A DNA stretch of 25,932 bases from RUG11237 sp045126515. GTDB taxonomy: Bacteria; Bacillota; Clostridia; Lachnospirales; Lachnospiraceae. Where the stretch lies: assembly GCA_045126515.1 (NCBI GenBank), contig JBGVOM010000001.1, forward strand, positions 1 to 25,932. Direction: 5' to 3'. Of this stretch, positions 22,392-25,932 are shown one piece after another (position 1 is the stretch's first letter; each line of letters opens with the position of its first letter). The translations under genes were made by a program, and so were the position numbers. The notes beneath the pieces are model-generated. The model was not told the origin of the DNA. It did not search any database and saw only the letters and a program-made list of their open reading frames with translations.

Positions 22392-23576
22392 ATGATTGCA
22401 AAAGAATTTCTTGATATGCTGGGACAGAAATCTGTGATTCGTGAAATTTTTGCTTATGGTTCAGAACGTGCAAAAGAGATTGGCTATGAAAATGTGTTTG
22501 ATTATAGTCTTGGAAATCCGTCGGTTCCTACACCAAAAGAATTCACAGACAAAATTGTAGAACTTATCACGAAGGAAGATCCAATGGTGATTCATGGTTA
22601 TAGTCCAAGTTTGGGAATTGAGTCAGTGCGTGATGCGGTAGCCCAGTCCCTGAATAAGAGATTTGACATGAATTATACTTTGGATCATATTTTTATGACC
22701 AGTGCGGCTGCCAGTGCCATAGCCCATGCCCTGCGGTGTGTGACGGTTCCGGGAGATGAGGTGATTACCTTTGCACCGTATTTTAGTGAATATGTTCCGT
22801 ATGTAACTAAGACAGGAGCAAAGTTAAAGGTAGTTCCGGCAGATACAAAAAGCTTTCAGATTAATTTCGAAGCTTTTGACCAAATAATGAATGAAAAGGT
22901 TATGGCTATATTGATTAATACCCCGAATAACCCGTCAGGAAGTGTGTATTCAGAGGTAACATTAAAGAAGTTGTCATCCTATCTTACAGAAAAAGAGCAA
23001 CAGTATTCTCATCCGATCTACATTATTTCAGATGAGCCTTACAGAGAAATTGTATTTAATGGAGGAAAAGCCCCTTACGTGGCAAAATACTACAAAAATA
23101 CACTGACATGCTATTCTTTTAGTAAATCAGTTTCTCTTCCGGGAGAAAGAATCGGATATCTGGCAGTCTGCCCGGAATGTGAAGGAGCCGATGTATTGGT
23201 AGATATGTGCGGGCAGATTTCCAGGGGTATCGGTCATAACTGTCCGTCTTCCCTGATTCAGCTTGCACTGCCGTCGGTTTTGGATAAAACTTCGGATTTA
23301 TCTGTATACGAAACCAATAAAAATATTTTGTATAAGGAATTAACGGGGATGGGCTTTGAATGTGTAGAGCCGGGAGGAACTTTCTATATGTTCCCGAAAT
23401 CCTTAGAACCGGATGCAAAAGCTTTTTGTGAAAAAGCTTTAAAATATGACCTGCTTTTAGTTCCGGGGGATGGTTTTGAATGTAAAGGACATTTTAGAAT
23501 GGCATATTGCATTCCGACAGAAAAAGTGGAAAGATCCCTGGAAGCATTTGAAAAATTGGTAAAAGAATATAAGTAG
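22392..23576 (+). CDS. PLP-dependent aminotransferase, class I/II
   Basis: A 394-residue fold-type I aminotransferase. The cofactor lysine is K245 in YSFSKSVSLPGERIGY. NTPNNPSG at 177-183 holds the family asparagine, SDEPYREI at 213-220 gives the PLP-contacting D214 and Y217, and FRMAY near the C-terminus holds the substrate carboxylate arginine. This is the profile of aspartate or broad amino-acid aminotransferases. GGAGG precedes the ATG. Confidence 0.9.
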   Translation: MIAKEFLDMLGQKSVIREIFAYGSERAKEIGYENVFDYSLGNPSVPTPKEFTDKIVELITKEDPMVIHGYSPSLGIESVRDAVAQSLNKRFDMNYTLDHIFMTSAAASAIAHALRCVTVPGDEVITFAPYFSEYVPYVTKTGAKLKVVPADTKSFQINFEAFDQIMNEKVMAILINTPNNPSGSVYSEVTLKKLSSYLTEKEQQYSHPIYIISDEPYREIVFNGGKAPYVAKYYKNTLTCYSFSKSVSLPGERIGYLAVCPECEGADVLVDMCGQISRGIGHNCPSSLIQLALPSVLDKTSDLSVYETNKNILYKELTGMGFECVEPGGTFYMFPKSLEPDAKAFCEKALKYDLLLVPGDGFECKGHFRMAYCIPTEKVERSLEAFEKLVKEYK

Positions 23577-23610
23577 ATGAAAGAAAAATAGAAGAAAAAA
23601 GGGGCAGAGA

Positions 23611-23967
23611 ATGGATAAGTTATGTATCGAGCTGGCAGAGAGCGGTGTAGAGATGGAACGGGTTATGACGCGCTTTATGGGAAATGAAGCGTTGTACATA
23701 AAGTTTCTGAAGCGTTTTGCAGAGGAAGATAAAAGTTATCAGGATATGCAGAGATATTTTAAAGAGGAATCATATGAAGATGCCTTTAAGGCGGCACATT
23801 CATTGAAGGGATTACTGGCTAATTTAGGCTTAGAGGATATTATGGGGTCCGTTGCTGTCATCACAGAAAAGTTAAGGTCTGGTTCACATAATGGAGTAGC
23901 AGAACTTATGAAGCAGGCGGAAAGAGAATATAAAAACATAATGAATATTCTGGAAAACAATGTTTAG
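23611..23967 (+). CDS. Hpt domain phosphotransfer protein
   Basis: A free-standing 118-residue histidine phosphotransfer domain. The phospho-accepting histidine is H63 in AAHSLKGLLANLGL, the classic Hpt motif, inside a four-helix bundle. It would accept and pass phosphate between receiver domains, but no histidine kinase or response regulator is encoded in the window. It follows the aminotransferase by 34 bases with AAGGGG before the ATG. Confidence 0.88.
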   Translation: MDKLCIELAESGVEMERVMTRFMGNEALYIKFLKRFAEEDKSYQDMQRYFKEESYEDAFKAAHSLKGLLANLGLEDIMGSVAVITEKLRSGSHNGVAELMKQAEREYKNIMNILENNV

Positions 23968-24022
23968 TGCAACCGCCAAGACGGAACTGTTACCCAAATT
24001 GAGTGGCAAATGAAAAAACTTC

Positions 24023-24051
24023 TTGCGTAATTTGAAAAGTGAGTATATAAT
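24023..24051 (+). promoter_or_regulatory. Promoter of the serS T-box leader
   Basis: TTGCGT (24023-24028), a 17-bp spacer and a perfect TATAAT (24046-24051). The start would fall near 24058, just before the T-box stem I. Confidence 0.75.
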
Positions 24052-24057
24052 AACGAA

Positions 24058-24310
24058 AGACAGAAAGAATAAGCATAGATACATTGATGAAAGCTACAGT
24101 TTTAGAAATCTTTCAGAGAGTCTGCGGGTGGTGAGAGCAGGCAGAGGACAAAACTTTTCCACTTTCGGAGTATTCGGCGAAACCCGAAGGCTGGTACCCT
24201 TTAACGTACCATAGAGTGGCTGTATGTAAATACAGCAAATTGGGTGGCAACACGGAATTTTTCGTCCCATGTAACGGTAGAAATGTATCTATCGTGCATG
24301 GGACTTTTTT
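24058..24310 (+). ncRNA. T-box riboswitch, tRNA-Ser specific
   Basis: GAAAG (24089-24093) pairs with CTTTC (24162-24166), and AGTTTT with AAAACT, enclosing a specifier loop TTTCCA (24156-24161). Its codon is UCC (Ser), followed by the usual purine. Above it lie the AGAGAG motif (24115-24120) and the distal GGTGGTGAGAGC loop. The T-box itself is GGGTGGCAACACGG (24242-24255), whose UGGC bulge matches a GCCA tRNA end, as expected for tRNA-Ser. Uncharged tRNA-Ser would bind, stabilise the antiterminator and allow serS transcription. Confidence 0.95.
24264..24310 (+). terminator. T-box regulated terminator
   Basis: GTCCCATG (24264-24271) pairs with CATGGGAC (24297-24304), and the inner ACGGTAGA with TCTATCGT allowing one G-U. 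Six T follow at 24305-24310. It competes with the T-box antiterminator. Confidence 0.9.
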
Positions 24311-24335
24311 ATTTACAAGTTACAAGGAGGAAAAC

Positions 24336-25613
24336 ATGTTAGATTTAAAATTTTTAAGAGAAAACCCGGATATTGTAAAACAAAATATTAAAAACAAATT
24401 TCAGGATCATAAGTTACCTATGGTGGATGAAGTGATTGAACTGGATGCTCAGAGCCGTAAAGCACAGCAGGAAGCGGATGCTTTAAGAGCAAACCGTAAA
24501 ACCATTTCCAAGCAGATTGGTGCATTAATGGCACAGGGCAAAAAGGAAGAAGCTGAACAGTTAAAGGAACAGGTAAACAAAGATGCTGCACGTTTAGAAG
24601 AATTAGAAGCGATGGAAAAAGACCTGGCAGAAAAGGTAAAGAAAATTATGATGGTAATTCCAAACATCATTGATCCAAGTGTTCCGATTGGTAAGGACGA
24701 CAGCGAGAACGTAGAAATTGAAAAGTTTGGTGAGCCTGTGGTTCCTGATTTTGAAGTTCCATATCATGCAGATATTATGGAAAAATTCAACGGTCTTGAT
24801 TTAGACAGTGCCAGAAAAGTGGCTGGAAACGGATTTTATTATCTGATGGGAGATATTGCAAGATTACATTCTGCAATTATTTCTTATGCAAGAGATTTTA
24901 TGATAAATAAAGGTTTTACTTACTGTGTACCTCCTTTCATGATTCGAAGCGATGTGGTAACAGGTGTTATGAGCTTTGATGAAATGGATGCCATGATGTA
25001 CAAAATTGAAGGAGAAGATTTATATTTAATCGGAACCAGTGAACATTCCATGATTGGTAAGTTTATTGACACTATCGTGAAAGAAGAAAATCTTCCATAT
25101 ACTTTAACAAGTTATTCTCCATGTTTCCGTAAAGAAAAGGGTGCTCACGGTATTGAAGAACGTGGTGTATACAGAATCCATCAGTTTGAAAAGCAGGAAA
25201 TGATTGTAGTATGTAAGCCGGAAGAAAGTAAAATGTGGTTTGATAAGTTATGGCAGAATACCGTAGAATTATTCCGTTCTTTAGATATTCCGGTAAGAAC
25301 CTTAGAATGCTGCTCCGGTGATTTGGCAGACCTGAAAGTAAAATCCATTGATGTGGAAGCATGGTCACCAAGACAGAAGAAATACTTTGAAGTGGGAAGC
25401 TGTTCTAACTTAGGGGATGCACAGGCAAGAAGATTAAAGATTCGTGTGGTAGGTGAAAATGGCAAATATTTTGCACACACCTTAAACAATACAGTAGTAG
25501 CACCGCCTCGTATGCTGATTGCTTTTCTTGAAAATAATTTAAGAGAAGATGGAAGTGTTGCAATTCCAAAAGCATTGCAGCCATACATGGGTGGAATGAC
25601 AGAAATCAGATAA
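24336..25613 (+). CDS. serS: Serine-tRNA ligase
   Basis: A 425-residue class II aminoacyl-tRNA synthetase that charges tRNA-Ser. The N-terminal coiled-coil arm that grips the tRNA variable loop spans about 30-100 (rich in K, E, A and Q). The catalytic core has the TSEH region that contacts serine, motif 2 (CFRKEKGAHGIEERGVYRIH) and motif 3 (NNTVVAPPRMLIAFLENN). ATG 24336 has AAGGAGG 6 bases before and gives the normal MLDLKFLRENPD start; the frame stays open upstream into the leader but that is not coding. Controlled by the T-box just upstream. Confidence 0.98.
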   Translation: MLDLKFLRENPDIVKQNIKNKFQDHKLPMVDEVIELDAQSRKAQQEADALRANRKTISKQIGALMAQGKKEEAEQLKEQVNKDAARLEELEAMEKDLAEKVKKIMMVIPNIIDPSVPIGKDDSENVEIEKFGEPVVPDFEVPYHADIMEKFNGLDLDSARKVAGNGFYYLMGDIARLHSAIISYARDFMINKGFTYCVPPFMIRSDVVTGVMSFDEMDAMMYKIEGEDLYLIGTSEHSMIGKFIDTIVKEENLPYTLTSYSPCFRKEKGAHGIEERGVYRIHQFEKQEMIVVCKPEESKMWFDKLWQNTVELFRSLDIPVRTLECCSGDLADLKVKSIDVEAWSPRQKKYFEVGSCSNLGDAQARRLKIRVVGENGKYFAHTLNNTVVAPPRMLIAFLENNLREDGSVAIPKALQPYMGGMTEIR

Positions 25614-25643
25614 AACCTCAGACACAGAGAAAGGAGAAAAATA

Positions 25644-25932
25644 ATGGAAAAGAAACCATTCGTAACCTTAGAACAGGTAAAAGAAATTACAAAGACATAT
25701 CCTACCCCGTTTCATTTATATGATGAAAAAGGAATTCGTGAAAATGTAAAAGCATTAAAAGATGCATTTGCATGGAACGAAGGATTTAGAGAATATTTTG
25801 CAGTCAAAGCAACACCAAATCCATATTTGATCAAAATTTTAAATGAATATGGCTGCGGATGCGACTGTTCTTCCATGACAGAGTTAATGCTTTCAGAAGC
25901 AATCGGTGTGACAGGAGAGGAAATTATGTTTT
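25644..25932 (+). CDS. lysA: Diaminopimelate decarboxylase, 5' part
   Basis: The first 96 residues of a fold-type III PLP decarboxylase; the gene runs off the right edge. TPFHLYDEKGIREN and YFAVKATPNP with cofactor lysine K55 match the N-terminal barrel of diaminopimelate decarboxylase, the last step of lysine synthesis. Related decarboxylases (ornithine, arginine or carboxynorspermidine) share this part, so the missing half is needed for full certainty. AAAGGAG precedes the ATG, 30 bases after serS. Confidence 0.82.
   Translation, partial: MEKKPFVTLEQVKEITKTYPTPFHLYDEKGIRENVKALKDAFAWNEGFREYFAVKATPNPYLIKILNEYGCGCDCSSMTELMLSEAIGVTGEEIMF

Noticed and set aside
1..25932. CRISPR array, tRNA, rRNA, insertion sequence or prophage genes
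   Set aside because: No regularly spaced repeats, cloverleaf with CCA end, transposase or integrase motif was seen in a by-eye reading.

Overview
The window is AT-rich, with dense co-directional gene strings, strong Shine-Dalgarno sites and A/T-rich consensus promoters. It carries a serS T-box leader, a YtrA-type GntR regulator and proteins typical of gut Clostridia. Together these point to a Lachnospiraceae-like Firmicute (inference from protein and RNA style; no rRNA or other marker gene is present). I see no tRNA, rRNA, CRISPR array, integrase or transposase.

Layout. (1) 1-2564: two terminators, then a minus-strand tetR / ABC ATPase / FtsX-type permease operon, probably autoregulated efflux. 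(2) 2565-6718: a plus-strand set of a COG3044-type ATPase, a small membrane protein and an MFS transporter. It is bracketed by two long hairpin elements (2649-2794 and 6578-6706) that share architecture and conserved unpaired segments but have different, compensated stem sequences. (3) 6719-12006: an ABC-2 transporter operon of ATPase, four paralogous small permeases, a YtrA-type GntR repressor, a second ATPase and a C-terminally truncated permease-like protein. A palindrome overlapping the promoter -10 is the likely GntR operator. (4) 12007-13300: a DUF3783 gene, a MerR-like gene lacking the recognition-helix/wing region, and a MerR-type promoter with a 19-bp spacer that leads only to a 2-codon reading frame and a terminator. 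(5) 13383-21590: a long, tightly packed set reading Nudix, sce7726-like nuclease fold, cupin, EF-Tu-domain-2/SseB fusion, Nudix, DUF1622 membrane protein, superoxide dismutase, nitrilase-family amidase, DUF2156, KtrB and KtrA. (6) 21708-23967: HAD phosphatase, aminotransferase and a free-standing Hpt protein. (7) 24023-25932: a T-box riboswitch with specifier UCC, serS, and the 5' part of lysA.

The best candidates for something undescribed are the pair of covarying hairpin elements, the four-permease ABC operon, and the decayed MerR locus with its orphan promoter. The housekeeping ends (serS, lysA, ktrAB) look like ordinary core genome.
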